Part shown: one piece after another, positions 23,401-31,252 of the stretch
Position numbering within the stretch: the first letter of the stretch is position 1
Layout of the letters: every line of letters begins with the position of its first letter
Assembly (NCBI GenBank): GCA_029775965.1
Contig: JARVJU010000016.1
Span: 1 to 44,226, forward strand
DNA from: Nitrososphaeria archaeon
Lineage (GTDB): Archaea > Thermoproteota > Nitrososphaeria > Conexivisphaerales > DTJL01
Direction: 5' to 3'
DNA length: 44,226 bases
Position numbers and translations under genes: made by a program
The notes under the pieces: generated by a model
Told to the model about the DNA's origin: nothing
Databases searched by the model: none
Seen by the model: the letters and a program-made list of their open reading frames with translations, nothing else

Positions 23401-23640
23401 GAGGTCCTTCATGAATGTTGTGTTTCTGAGTATAGTGGTTAGCCGACCTGGGGTGTCGTATATGATTGTTTGTTCTGGTGTTGGTTCTGGGTCAAGGTTC
23501 TTAAGCCTTGCAGAGTGGGCTGCTTTGTACACTTCATAAAATTGTGATAGTATGCATGTCTCATAATCACGCATAGCCATTGTGACAAATTTTCGGGCTT
23601 TTGAGAGAGATGCAGTAGTTTGTCCAGTTGCTTTAGACAT
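20413..23640 (-). CDS. polC: DNA polymerase D large subunit (DP2), catalytic site lost
   Basis: 1075 residues, near-normal length and uninterrupted. The C-terminal half is clearly DP2: GPFKEVERIEKGILRQKHNL, FKDGSVRFTITNAPLTTF, LGYLTDINNKEL, DLIGHLIVS, VGRIIGFTE, AHPVWH, LLDALLNFS. A Cys cluster lies at about 603-655 and a C-terminal zinc site (CKNCNKVY...CIVCGKQ) at about 997-1016. At the active site, where known DP2 has NCDGDEDA, this protein reads RCSGVADQ (residues 852-859): both catalytic Asp are replaced (Ser854, Val856). The N-terminal AGPIRSAGGT and SGxRDLxRxxTN blocks are also unrecognisable. It probably keeps structure and partner contacts but not polymerisation. Last gene of an Elf1-GGGPS-DP2 operon with abutting ORFs. 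Confidence 0.88.
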   Translation of the reverse strand: MSKATGQTTASLSKARKFVTMAMRDYETCILSQFYEVYKAAHSARLKNLDPEPTPEQTIIYDTPGRLTTILRNTTFMKDLDLTPVINYKKYISTVDNLLSKNATILNNIEQIQQLISTSITYITRATSRQTANSFIITQHTGNDEKTHMVLLIKRGATVVGPRKLLFMLLLIDHILALRGETQYNIYSAHPTLPYYFGSALEKYHITSHHILRVHNLLMEFLNHMHYEIIDYATYLSMKKDKWNYHPPYTTVKLLLYILSYPDKLKVLQLFNQKDIRWLDTMHLPPVQNTQEGAGLHIPLLIQNFHLKIDRTPNTGIGTIGIHPVVFELLDRRITCGVQVLVNDKRYTLTSTSLAKPPLAKLRSKSIVQLKDTDTLKQVKHQIEYLTSWGEAIFSPEDFPQENQNSLYTRLKWMEDLSNKITDRTTETGIYPDELKNFSLFANNLYIEPTAEQTTHASELLGIPLHPSFHYGLGFLSSQEILALQTNSSVDSLNVKIEISSNKLTDQIVEKLLIPTTFDPSRNVYIVEGDPAKIFNFILQRCKINDFHVISNICPRSIVPIQLHIINQETNQQNTQPQAHVIFPVGSYVQNNDIISSYSLPFRMPICKRLCNVCSFVSPYKICPICDSETTQLYYCQTCKTSSTSPTCNKCNSSCVSYDNNYVDIEKIIDHAVKKVGIRPYAPLRGITQATGPFKEVERIEKGILRQKHNLNVFKDGSVRFTITNAPLTTFTPKLVNASVGRLKELGYLTDINNKELRSEEQIIYLKPQDVILSFKAADHLRRVCDFLDEELSSLYSVTPFYNIKDQSDLIGHLIVSINENNDFALVGRIIGFTESPLCLAHPVWHLSKQSRCSGVADQITMLLDALLNFSSHYFSPLNSKGTISSIQPILDPEEYFQFTNNIAITSSSIRSRTIRLKTEDYIFKMYSSSQHLPTICSQNHSSYYDLSHLDQIKLQIQINEYSSTPNEILDNTIKTTVIPTILYTISRYTKQQFKCKNCNKVYRRQTYSGTCIVCGKQLQPTVTLQETEILSNYISNITENIMINQATKEAFNVAANALQLTKYGKKQATLSDFT

Positions 23641-24396
23641 TTATGACTCTCGTATACGTAATGATGCGGATATATGTTTTAGTGTAGGAACGAAGTCGGG
23701 ACGTTCGAGAAGATTTCCTATAACGATTATGTCGGCTCCTGCAACAGCAAGATCATGTGCTGTCTTGGGTAATGTTATTCCACCGCCTACTATTACAGTT
23801 CCTGAGTATCTTCTTTTGACAGCTTGTACAACTTGCGGTGGGATTGTTTCAGTAGCTCCTGACCCGGCCTCGAGGTAGAGGTATTTCATGCCCAGATACT
23901 GCGCAGCAAGAGCGTACATTGCTACCAGTTCCGGTTTGTCTGTAGGAAAAGGTCTTGCTCTTCCTATGAATCCAGCTGTTGCACCTTGTCCGATGACGAG
24001 GTATCCCATTGGAAGCGCTTCTAACTTATACCTTTGTATTGAAAGAGCGCCGATCGCTTGTGCTCCAACAATATAATAAGGGTCTTCGGAGTTCAAAAGG
24101 GAGCTAAAAAATATTGCGTCAGCGTGACGTGATATTCCTGTGATGTTGCCTGGAAAAAGTATCACGGGTTTTGATGTGGTCTGTTTTGCGACTTTTACAA
24201 ACGCATCAAGCTGAAGTTGGTCATATACCGTGCTACCTCCTACAAGGAAAGCGTCGACATCACACCTTTCAACCGTTGTGATGGTGTCTCGCGGGTTTGT
24301 GATGTTTTCTGCATCTAGAAGGGCAAATAGGAGTTTTCCTCTTTTTCTTATTTGTCTTTGGATGTAGGTGTGTATGCGGCGAGGCATTAAGATCAC
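23641..24396 (-). CDS. Geranylgeranylglyceryl phosphate synthase
   Basis: 251 residues, TIM-barrel prenyltransferase that joins geranylgeranyl diphosphate to sn-glycerol-1-phosphate, the first ether-bond step of archaeal lipids. Motifs: LLDAENIT near 28, DAFLVGGSTVYD near 50, PVILFPGNITGIS near 80, YLYLEAGSGAT near 170 and VIVGGGI near 200 for phosphate binding. The stop abuts the DP2 start and the start lies three bases from the Elf1 stop, so all three are translated from one message. Confidence 0.88.
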   Translation of the reverse strand: MILMPRRIHTYIQRQIRKRGKLLFALLDAENITNPRDTITTVERCDVDAFLVGGSTVYDQLQLDAFVKVAKQTTSKPVILFPGNITGISRHADAIFFSSLLNSEDPYYIVGAQAIGALSIQRYKLEALPMGYLVIGQGATAGFIGRARPFPTDKPELVAMYALAAQYLGMKYLYLEAGSGATETIPPQVVQAVKRRYSGTVIVGGGITLPKTAHDLAVAGADIIVIGNLLERPDFVPTLKHISASLRIRES

Positions 24397-24399
24397 ATG

Positions 24400-24669
24400 T
24401 TACTCTATTATCTTCTTGTTAAAGTCGTCTACGAACCGGTTATATGCATCGATTACCTCTGCTGCTTCTGTACGTGGTATATCTTCTTGGAGTGGTTTCT
24501 CGTTTACTTTGCAGCTCGGGTTTCCACACACTATATGATAAAAGTCGCCTTTTTGATCGTTATGTTGAAGAGTAATCCGTACTGATATAGCACCACACCT
24601 AGGGCAGCCAAATACTTTAGGCAATACTCGTCTAACTGGCCTGTATAATTTTCTTCTTCGTCTTCCCAT
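24400..24669 (-). CDS. Elf1-like zinc protein
   Basis: 89 residues. A basic N-terminus (GRRRRKLYRPVRRVLPKVF) precedes a zinc ribbon CPRCGAISVRI ... HIVCGNPSC, followed by an acidic helical tail. This matches archaeal homologs of transcription elongation factor Elf1, which loads on RNA polymerase. The third and fourth Cys are in CGNPSC rather than CxxC. First gene of the operon with GGGPS and DP2; divergent from the gene at 24718. Confidence 0.8.
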   Translation of the reverse strand: MGRRRRKLYRPVRRVLPKVFGCPRCGAISVRITLQHNDQKGDFYHIVCGNPSCKVNEKPLQEDIPRTEAAEVIDAYNRFVDDFNKKIIE

Positions 24670-24717
24670 TGCATATCGAGGGAGCTTCGTTGTGTGACTA
24701 TTATAAGGTTATCAGTT

Positions 24718-25137
24718 ATGGAGGAAGTTAAGTTTTTATACAAATCTGTATCAAACTCGACCATGCTTAAGGAATACAAGAATGATCCGTTACTGAGAAA
24801 GCTGGTCGATATGTCGTGGTTCAAGGAAGCAGAATTGGATAGTCTTCTTTGCTATAAGTTTGCTTCAAATCAGTCAAAAGGGTTGAAAGAAGCTATATTG
24901 CTAAGAGATAAAAAGGTTGCTATTGGGTCTTTTTTTAGATCATATAGACAGGGTAGGCGTGTTATAAGTAGATCTCTTGCGACACTTTTACTTAGCTCTC
25001 TCCTAGGGTTAGTAGGTTCTGACATTATGAATAGTATACCTAACCTTGATAAGGTTCTGCATGAGCTAACTAATAATCAAGAGAGCTACCATAAAGTTAT
25101 TGTTTTGCTAGAAGAGTTCCTTAACGGTATGGTATGA
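24718..25137 (+). CDS. Conserved-looking hypothetical protein
   Basis: 139 residues from ATG 24718 (a GTG at 24694 would add eight). Mostly alpha-helical and soluble: EEVKFLYKSVSNSTMLKEY, RKLVDMSWFKEAELDSLLCY, SRSLATLLLSSLLGLVG. No family recognised. It ends one base before the next frame, so the two are an operon on the left side of the origin. Possibly a DNA-associated regulator given its partner, but nothing in the sequence proves it. Confidence 0.6.
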   Translation: MEEVKFLYKSVSNSTMLKEYKNDPLLRKLVDMSWFKEAELDSLLCYKFASNQSKGLKEAILLRDKKVAIGSFFRSYRQGRRVISRSLATLLLSSLLGLVGSDIMNSIPNLDKVLHELTNNQESYHKVIVLLEEFLNGMV

Positions 25138-25176
25138 TTGAAAGGTTTATATCACAAAGTGATGTCACATTGTGTG

Positions 25177-25701
25177 ATGAATGATATATCACTTTTGACT
25201 CTGTATGCACTAGTCATAGCTAACTTAACTTTTACAGTGTATATCTACCTAGGTAAGGTTAAAGGATCAAAGAGCGAAATGGTAGCTACCCCAAAGGAAT
25301 TTTCTGATATTTTGCTAGCTAGACTCAAAGATCAAGATTTAAAAATTGCCGAATTGGATGCACAAATCGAGATACTTGGTCTAAAGTCAAGACAACAACG
25401 TGATATCACTGACGTCACTAAGGTTGACAAAAGTGATGAACAAGTGTATGCGCCGATAACTTCAGAGTCAAGGGAAACTGGTCTTCATAAGACGGATGTC
25501 GTTTTAAGGGTACTTGGGTTGCTGATGAAAGGCGAGAGGACAGCAAAAGATGTTATGGTGGAGTTGAACTGTACTCGAGAGCATGCTGCCCGATTAATGA
25601 AAATGCTATATGAAAAGAGATATGTAGAGAGAGATGAGAGAGGTAAACCTTTCGTTTATAGAATAACGGACCTTGGAAGAAAGTATGTTGAGGGTGGATG
25701 A
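25177..25701 (+). CDS. Membrane-anchored winged-helix protein
   Basis: 174 residues from ATG 25177 (the frame is open from 25138). One N-terminal transmembrane helix (LLTLYALVIANLTFTVYIYL), a coiled-coil stretch (DQDLKIAELDAQIEILGLKS) and a C-terminal winged helix (VVLRVLGLLMKGERTAKDVM, then CTREHAARLMKMLYEKRYVE). The order resembles archaeal membrane-tethered MarR/ArsR-like regulators. The DNA around the start contains nested inverted repeats (GTGATGTCAC, 25159-25168) that could be an operator. Confidence 0.65.
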   Translation: MNDISLLTLYALVIANLTFTVYIYLGKVKGSKSEMVATPKEFSDILLARLKDQDLKIAELDAQIEILGLKSRQQRDITDVTKVDKSDEQVYAPITSESRETGLHKTDVVLRVLGLLMKGERTAKDVMVELNCTREHAARLMKMLYEKRYVERDERGKPFVYRITDLGRKYVEGG

Positions 25702-25708
25702 ATGGCAT

Positions 25709-26134
25709 TTATTGTTTCTGAATTGTGTCTGACGTATGTATAATGGGGTGTTGTAGTTTGTATGTCCATGTTCTTCCACTCTTTGTCCTGGTGAGTATCC
25801 CATGTCTTGTTAGTCTTGAAAGGTAGGTGCTCACAGTGGCCAGTTTAACTGGTTCATTATATCTATCTTCGTATGCTTCTTGTGCTTCATCCGACGTGAA
25901 TTCGGTATCCGCAAGTTCTTGCTGTATCAGGCTCGTCAAGCGAGAATAGAATGTATCGAGTTGGACCTGTGTGTTTTGCGTGGATATGTTATCCGTTGAC
26001 TGAGCAGAGTTGATAGCGTTGTAGGCCTGTATTATTTTTTCGAGTTTTTTGTTATCTAGTTTTCCTTCTACCCGAATAGCATATACATTCCCTTCGTCGT
26101 CGTTAACCTTGATGCTAAGTACTGTTTTAGCCAA
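25709..26134 (-). CDS. Winged-helix protein next to the origin
   Basis: 141 residues. N-terminal beta region (KTVLSIKVNDDEGNVYAIRV), a helical linker rich in Gln/Ser/Thr, then a winged helix (EPVKLATVSTYLSRLTRHGI, LTRTKSGRTWTYKL). A small two-part regulator; no family name is certain. It converges with the preceding gene and is divergent from orc1/cdc6, with the origin region between them. Confidence 0.6.
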   Translation of the reverse strand: MAKTVLSIKVNDDEGNVYAIRVEGKLDNKKLEKIIQAYNAINSAQSTDNISTQNTQVQLDTFYSRLTSLIQQELADTEFTSDEAQEAYEDRYNEPVKLATVSTYLSRLTRHGILTRTKSGRTWTYKLQHPIIHTSDTIQKQ

Positions 26135-26272
26135 GATTTATAAAAATCTTTGGAAGGACGGGTTAAAATAGAAGGACAACAAGACAAATTAATGTTAGTG
26201 TCTAGAGTTATACACCAAGTTAACATGCGTTGTTAATGAATGATTAGTTAGTTTACTGTAAAGGTGCAGTGG

Positions 26273-26294
26273 CTCCAATGGAAACAGTGGGGTC
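26273..26294 (+). promoter_or_regulatory. ORB-like origin box 1
   Basis: TCCAATGGAAACAGTGGGG matches the origin recognition box pattern TCCAnTGGAAAC followed by a G-run, the binding site of Orc1/Cdc6. Confidence 0.7.
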
Positions 26295-26472
26295 GGTTAT
26301 ATGGTGATTAACGGTAAATAAGTTCAAATTGATGTGTTTATGCACAGATATGGTTCGCGATTAGCTGTAAGTTATTAACATGTGTAAATAATGTGAAGGT
26401 CTTGTTTTAGGAAGGTGTTAGATCTAACGTGTTGAATATTATTTAATCAGGAGGGTGCGAAAGACAAGACTT

Positions 26473-26497
26473 CCCCCACCCCGGGGTTTCCAGTGTA
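26473..26497 (-). promoter_or_regulatory. ORB-like origin box 2
   Basis: On the minus strand ACACTGGAAACCCCGGGGTG has the same CnnTGGAAAC plus G-run layout, in inverted orientation to box 1 and about 180 bp from it. It lies just upstream of the orc1/cdc6 start. Confidence 0.65.
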
Positions 26498-26562
26498 CGA
26501 GTCTATTGTTGAGATCGGCAGGAGCAAAGTAATTTAACGATTGTGTTGATAGGAATTGACAA

Positions 26563-27879
26563 GTGTTAAGAAATATTCAACCCGAGACATTTATCGGTAT
26601 ACCTTCTATAACCAACGAAAAAACACTTAAGCAAAGTATACCTCCGGTGGAAGTCATGGGGGAGGCGGGGACGGTCAACCACGAATCCAAAAAAGATATA
26701 GTTGACGATATATTCACCAAAACACTATCAGGTTACACTATATTCAAGGATCGCAACGTTCTCCGTATAGATTATGTGCCTTCCCGGCTTCAATTTAGAG
26801 ACATCCAAATCAGTAAAATGGCTCAAATAATGGCGCCAATCTTAAAAGGACAAAAACCGTCTAACATACTTCTTTATGGCAAAACAGGGACAGGAAAAAC
26901 AGTTGTTACTAAATATGTCCTTCAAAAACTACTTCAAAGAGCAACGGAGTCAGACGTTAACGTTACAATATCTTACGTAAACGCAAGAACAGCAACCACA
27001 GAGTATAGAGTCCTAGTAGAACTGGCATCCAGCATGAACATAAGTCTTCCCTTTACTGGCCTATCTCTTAGTGAAGCATTTGACAGGATCTTAAAACACA
27101 TATCAGACAAACATTCTAAATCGGTTTTCATTATAGATGAGATCGATTTCTTAGTTCACAACTACGAATCCAACATGCTGTACGAAATGACTAGATCAAA
27201 TGAAAGACTCCCACATGACTCTTTCGTAACACTCATAGGCATTTCAAATGACATACAATTTAAGGACATGCTAGATCCCAGGACCTTAAGCTCACTTAAC
27301 GAAGAAGAAATTATGTTTACACCTTACACTGTAGATGAGTTAAGACAGATACTCCGTGAAAGAGCAAACTTGGCGTTTAATCCTGGGGTAATTAATGATT
27401 CAGCCATTAATTTGTGTGCAGCATTAGCCGGGTCAGAGCATGGTGATGCACGAAGAGCAGTCGACCTTCTCCGAGTTGCAGCAGAATTAGCAGAAAGACA
27501 ATCATCACCAACCATAACCGACGATCACGTACGTATGGCTACAACAAGCATTGAACAAGATCACATAATAGACGCAGTAAGATCATTACCTCTTCACGCA
27601 AAAATCGTTCTTCTTGCTATATCAGGTCAGACAGAATGGAACGCCACAGGGGCTCTATATAATCAGTATGTAAAGAATTGTAAGAAACTGGGAATTGAGG
27701 AACTAACTCAAAGGCGCGTAAGTTCCATCATAACAGAACTGGACACATTCGGCATCATACATGCGCCAGTCATAAGTCAGGGTCGAATGGGAAGATCCAA
27801 AAAAATCAAACTAACAGCACCCGTAGACACTGTTCTTCAAGCCTTGGCAGAGGACGAAACAATTAGGCTTCTTACATAA
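26563..27879 (+). CDS. orc1/cdc6: Orc1/Cdc6 replication initiator
   Basis: 438 residues from GTG 26563; an internal ATG at 26656 would give 407 and fits the usual N-terminus (KDIVDDIFTKTLSGYTIF) better. AAA+ ATPase with Walker A GKTGTGKT (about 106-113), Walker B FIIDEID (about 189-195), sensor 1 LIGISND and sensor 2 HGDARRAVDLLR. The C-terminal winged helix (DAVRSLPLHAKIVLLAI, RRVSSIITELDTFGII) binds origin boxes. It lies directly beside the ORB-like boxes, as is common in archaea, so it can bind its own upstream region. Confidence 0.93.
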   Translation: MLRNIQPETFIGIPSITNEKTLKQSIPPVEVMGEAGTVNHESKKDIVDDIFTKTLSGYTIFKDRNVLRIDYVPSRLQFRDIQISKMAQIMAPILKGQKPSNILLYGKTGTGKTVVTKYVLQKLLQRATESDVNVTISYVNARTATTEYRVLVELASSMNISLPFTGLSLSEAFDRILKHISDKHSKSVFIIDEIDFLVHNYESNMLYEMTRSNERLPHDSFVTLIGISNDIQFKDMLDPRTLSSLNEEEIMFTPYTVDELRQILRERANLAFNPGVINDSAINLCAALAGSEHGDARRAVDLLRVAAELAERQSSPTITDDHVRMATTSIEQDHIIDAVRSLPLHAKIVLLAISGQTEWNATGALYNQYVKNCKKLGIEELTQRRVSSIITELDTFGIIHAPVISQGRMGRSKKIKLTAPVDTVLQALAEDETIRLLT

Positions 27880-27945
27880 ACGCAGGTAAACCTCAACAAA
27901 TTACCCCAATTAATACTTAACGCAATGCAACCACTATAAACATAT

Positions 27946-29352
27946 TTATCCCCTCCACATTACATCAAAGGTGGACAAATTAACCAACGCTACTCTCGAC
28001 CTGTTTTCCTCATATTCACTCTTAAGCCAAGACGGCAAAGACAGCAACAACATCCCCTTGTAGCCTCCAATGCCACTAGAATGCATATGACCACACACAA
28101 ATATATCAGGAATCTCCTCCATCACTAACACATCTTCCATCATAGGAAACACACCTGTATGCGCTCCTAGCGTTGGCGCCAGATGTCTAGCTCTCACTAA
28201 CCTTTTCATAAGATCTACACTAGAAACACCCAAACTGCCAGAAATCTGACCCCTAATATCACTGATCCCCTGCCCATGATACGCTAATATCTTCACTCCA
28301 TTTAAAGCTAGAAAACTCGGATTTCCCAACAACACCGAGTTTTTTCTTTCATACAAAGGAGCAGCAACACTTCTGAAAATAGGAGGTTGCGGTAGTACAT
28401 CGACTGTTGCATCACTTTCCCCAGGCACTATGAAAATTACAATATCACTACCTACATCATTCAGGTACGTACTGAACCGTGTATACGCCTCTCGAAAAGA
28501 CTCCTCCCCGCCATCAAATAACGAAGTTCTGTCTATTACGTCTCCAACAATAACTATATACTTGACCCTACTTACAACATCCTCTTCTCCTAACTCACCC
28601 TTGACCCACCTGATAAACCTGCTAAACGCTCGTTCATCGAAATCAGGCGATCCAAAGTGAATATCTGACAAAAAAGCAACCCATATATCGTCGCTCTCTC
28701 TTCTACGTACATCAGGTATATCTAAATGATGATAATTGTCAACTACGAATCCCTTTTCAGAAGCACGAATCTCTACAATAATCATTTCATCCAAAACAAT
28801 ATCATCATATAATTCTACACCATTCTGGCCAACTACAGTTAACGTGCCACTTTCATCTTCAATTTCTAGCACTAGTCGCCCGTCTACTATACGCTTATCT
28901 CTGACCAACCCCCTAACAGTTACCTTCGACATATTTGATGAAGACAGTCTACGCAAAGAACTGATTTTTCGAATTTCACGTGACTCGACCCTGTTTCTTA
29001 ATATTCCATCAAATTTTTGAAATCGACTTTTTAGTAGGGTGTTATACCCATAGGCGTCACCAGCAATTCTCATGCTTGTCCACGGATCATACTCAACGTC
29101 ATACGCCAACTGTAATCTACGACTTGGTACCCCATGTCGCTCTTCACCATGGCCAATATCTAGGTCATTCCGGGTTATTATACGAGAAGCACCTGCTAAC
29201 CTTTTCCTCTTAGCTATCTCTGCCAAAAGGTTGAGGGCTTCATCCGCTGAACGGTCTTTAAGCAAAACATCCAATACAGCAGCTTCAACCTGAAAACCCA
29301 TCTCCAACATCTTTCTTAAAACGGCTCTACGCTCTGCATCCAAAACAACCAC
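27946..29352 (-). CDS. polB: DNA polymerase D small subunit (DP1), altered phosphoesterase motif
   Basis: 468 residues. N-terminal helical region, an OB fold (about 130-200, VTVRGLVRDKRIVDGRLVLE), then a calcineurin/Mre11-like phosphoesterase domain: SDIHFGSPDF, VGDVIDR, PGESDATVDVLPQPPIF, AYHGQGISD, RHLAPTLGAHTG and VCGHMHSSG. In family members the third motif is PGNHD; here it is PGESD (Glu312-Ser313), losing the metal-binding Asn and catalytic His. The end (LSLPSWLKSEYEEN) also differs from the family's SGTWQxQT. Proofreading nuclease activity is unlikely. The PQP and RHLAP blocks kept by DP1 argue for a folded, interacting subunit. Confidence 0.88.
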   Translation of the reverse strand: MVVLDAERRAVLRKMLEMGFQVEAAVLDVLLKDRSADEALNLLAEIAKRKRLAGASRIITRNDLDIGHGEERHGVPSRRLQLAYDVEYDPWTSMRIAGDAYGYNTLLKSRFQKFDGILRNRVESREIRKISSLRRLSSSNMSKVTVRGLVRDKRIVDGRLVLEIEDESGTLTVVGQNGVELYDDIVLDEMIIVEIRASEKGFVVDNYHHLDIPDVRRRESDDIWVAFLSDIHFGSPDFDERAFSRFIRWVKGELGEEDVVSRVKYIVIVGDVIDRTSLFDGGEESFREAYTRFSTYLNDVGSDIVIFIVPGESDATVDVLPQPPIFRSVAAPLYERKNSVLLGNPSFLALNGVKILAYHGQGISDIRGQISGSLGVSSVDLMKRLVRARHLAPTLGAHTGVFPMMEDVLVMEEIPDIFVCGHMHSSGIGGYKGMLLLSLPSWLKSEYEENRSRVALVNLSTFDVMWRG

Positions 29353-29398
29353 CCAGAACCAAGATATCTTTTAAAAGTCATCTGCTATTCCGAGAACC

Positions 29399-30055
29399 AT
29401 GCAAGATACCACTGTATTACTACTAGCTGGCGGTCTCTCGAACAGAATGGGTAAAGATAAAAGATTCGTTAAACTTTCAGGCACACCTATAATAGAAAAA
29501 GCTATACAATCAGCAAAGAGATTAACACCAAACCTCATTCTTTCCATTCACAACGAACAAGACGTCGAGCGTATAAAAGCTATATCAACATCACTCAAAA
29601 TAGTAGTAGATGACAACCATGATTTGAGATCTCCCCTTTTGGGCATATACTCAGCGTCAAAGTACGTTAAAACCAACTCTACAATCGTCTTACCTTCAGA
29701 TTCACCCATTGTATTACCTAGCTTCATTCAAATTATTGTAAAATACCTTGAGGAGTTTGATGCTGTTGTACCTACGTGGCCTGACGGTAAAATAGAAGCA
29801 ATTCACGCAGCGTACAGGACAGACAAACTATACACCATATCGAAATCACTTCTAAACAGTAGATCATTGGATGTAAAGTCAATTCCGTTAGCAATGCAGA
29901 ACGTATTGTTTCTAAGCACCGAACAAATAAAAAACGTCGATCCAAACCTTGTATCACTAATAGATATAGACACACCGAATGACCTACAAATGTATACCAA
30001 ACTCAACAAGCAAGTACAGCAATATTCGGCCGATCAAATGGCATTGTCACAGTAG
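29399..30055 (+). CDS. mobA: MobA-like nucleotidyltransferase
   Basis: 218 residues. N-terminal LLLAGGLSNRMGKDKRFVKL is the GTP-binding loop of molybdenum cofactor guanylyltransferases and close relatives. VLPSDSPIVLP carries the metal-binding acidic pair, and DAVVPTWPDGKIEAIHAAYR the substrate part. It probably links GMP or a similar nucleotide to molybdopterin; other sugar or cofactor nucleotidyltransferases share the fold. ATG 29399 follows 46 bp divergent from the DP1 gene. Confidence 0.75.
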   Translation: MQDTTVLLLAGGLSNRMGKDKRFVKLSGTPIIEKAIQSAKRLTPNLILSIHNEQDVERIKAISTSLKIVVDDNHDLRSPLLGIYSASKYVKTNSTIVLPSDSPIVLPSFIQIIVKYLEEFDAVVPTWPDGKIEAIHAAYRTDKLYTISKSLLNSRSLDVKSIPLAMQNVLFLSTEQIKNVDPNLVSLIDIDTPNDLQMYTKLNKQVQQYSADQMALSQ

Positions 30056-30366
30056 GCTACAAGCATTCAGCAATTCACAAAATACTCTTTAACCCCACAT
30101 TACTAACTACAACACCAAACATAATGAGAACAATCCAAGCTCAAACTCCTTACCTATCAAGATTCGAACTCTTTTACGTCTATACCCCTCTTTCATACAG
30201 TAGATAGTTACCGTGGCACCATTATTGAATACATAGTGTCTGTTCAACAATGCATACATACCAAAAACCAGTTTCTATAGTTCATACGCCCGTTCAATTG
30301 CTACAGTCACGAAGATAACAGCAACGAGTTATCTCTTCCCTTATTTTACCTGCTGCCTGAATAAAT
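30056..30366. other. Intergenic stretch, no gene seen
   Basis: About 310 bp, A/C-rich on the + strand as elsewhere right of the origin. No reading frame of note and no RNA fold recognised. Confidence 0.45.
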
Positions 30367-30480
30367 GCGGGGGGTGGGAGTTGAACCCACGAAGGCCTGC
30401 GCCAGCAGATCTTGAGTATGGACCCTTTGGACTGCCCCCTTTTGTCGTCTCAAACTTTAACCTAGCTCGGGAACCCCCGC
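30367..30480 (-). tRNA. tRNA-Leu(CAA) with two very small introns
   Basis: Acceptor GCGGGGG/CCCCCGC, discriminator A, class II variable arm, T-arm GTGGG/CCCAC, anticodon loop CTCAAGA. An extra 16 nt sits in the D-loop (30440-30455, boundaries ambiguous, no clean BHB found by eye). A 14-nt insert sits in the anticodon stem (30418-30431): exon GGGC pairs with GTCC, bulges AGT and ATA, inner stem CC/GG around AAA. Removal gives GCAGA/TCTGC. Confidence 0.88.
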
Positions 30481-30519
30481 ACCCGCATCTCAGTATACAC
30501 TGAGTATATTAGATTAAAT

Positions 30520-31200
30520 CTAAATAACTACCTCAGTTCCAACACGATTTCCTAAAATTGCATCATGCAGAATCTGTGGAGTGCACTTTACTATCACAGT
30601 CTTCAACCGAGACCTCTCAATTACGTTTATCGCAACAAGATCCATTAATTCGTACGTACCAGCAAGCATTCTACTATCTCCAAACATTCTTCTCAAATCC
30701 GCTATTGTCACTCGTTCTAACAATTTAGCGTTCTTGTCCTTGTTTGGATCAGATGTATAAACACCTTCCACGTCAGTCGTATTGATGAACAAATCAGCGT
30801 TAACTCTTTCACCTATTAGAGCAGCTACTGCATTAGTGCTATGACCGGGATGCAATCCCCCTACAACCACTACCTTATTCGTCTCAGAAGCTTTAATAAC
30901 ATCGTCCAAACCTTCAGGCACTACAGGATAAGCAATATCACCCAAAGAGGCAATCACAAGCTCCGCATTTAGCCTAGCAGAACGTAGTCCCATGTCGTCT
31001 AATAACCCTTCGTTTCCGCCTAACGCTCTACCAACAGAAATGTACCTTCTTGCGGTTTCTCCACCACCTGCCACAAGAAATATTCTATAATTCTGCGGAT
31101 GATACACACCCTTAATAACCTGGGCCACAAGAGGGAGATCTGCCTCCACTCTTTCCCAGTAAAACAAAGAACCACTAATCTTTATTACTATCTTCTTCAA
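30520..31200 (-). CDS. pyrH: Uridylate kinase (UMP kinase)
   Basis: 226 residues, archaeal amino-acid-kinase-fold UMP kinase that makes UDP. KIVIKISGSLF at the start, FLVAGGGETARRYI near 40, VVVGGLHPGHSTNAVAALIG near 112, and NTTDVEGVYTSDPNKDKNAK near 138 as the nucleotide-binding loop. Full length. Divergent from prf1 with about 50 bp between. Confidence 0.88.
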   Translation of the reverse strand: MKKIVIKISGSLFYWERVEADLPLVAQVIKGVYHPQNYRIFLVAGGGETARRYISVGRALGGNEGLLDDMGLRSARLNAELVIASLGDIAYPVVPEGLDDVIKASETNKVVVVGGLHPGHSTNAVAALIGERVNADLFINTTDVEGVYTSDPNKDKNAKLLERVTIADLRRMFGDSRMLAGTYELMDLVAINVIERSRLKTVIVKCTPQILHDAILGNRVGTEVVI

Positions 31201-31252
31201 ACCACGTGCTCACCCTCTTACCTCCATAATAAAAGGATAAGGGTAGCATAAG

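Larger units (their letters stand above)
26135..26562. other. oriC: Probable replication origin
   Basis: A 428-bp gene-free region upstream of orc1/cdc6, AT-rich in the middle and bounded by two inverted ORB-like boxes (26273-26294 and 26473-26497). Base composition of the + strand switches here: G/T-rich to the left, A/C-rich to the right, whichever strand is coding. Origin boxes, the initiator gene and a skew switch together are the usual signature of an archaeal origin. Confidence 0.75.
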
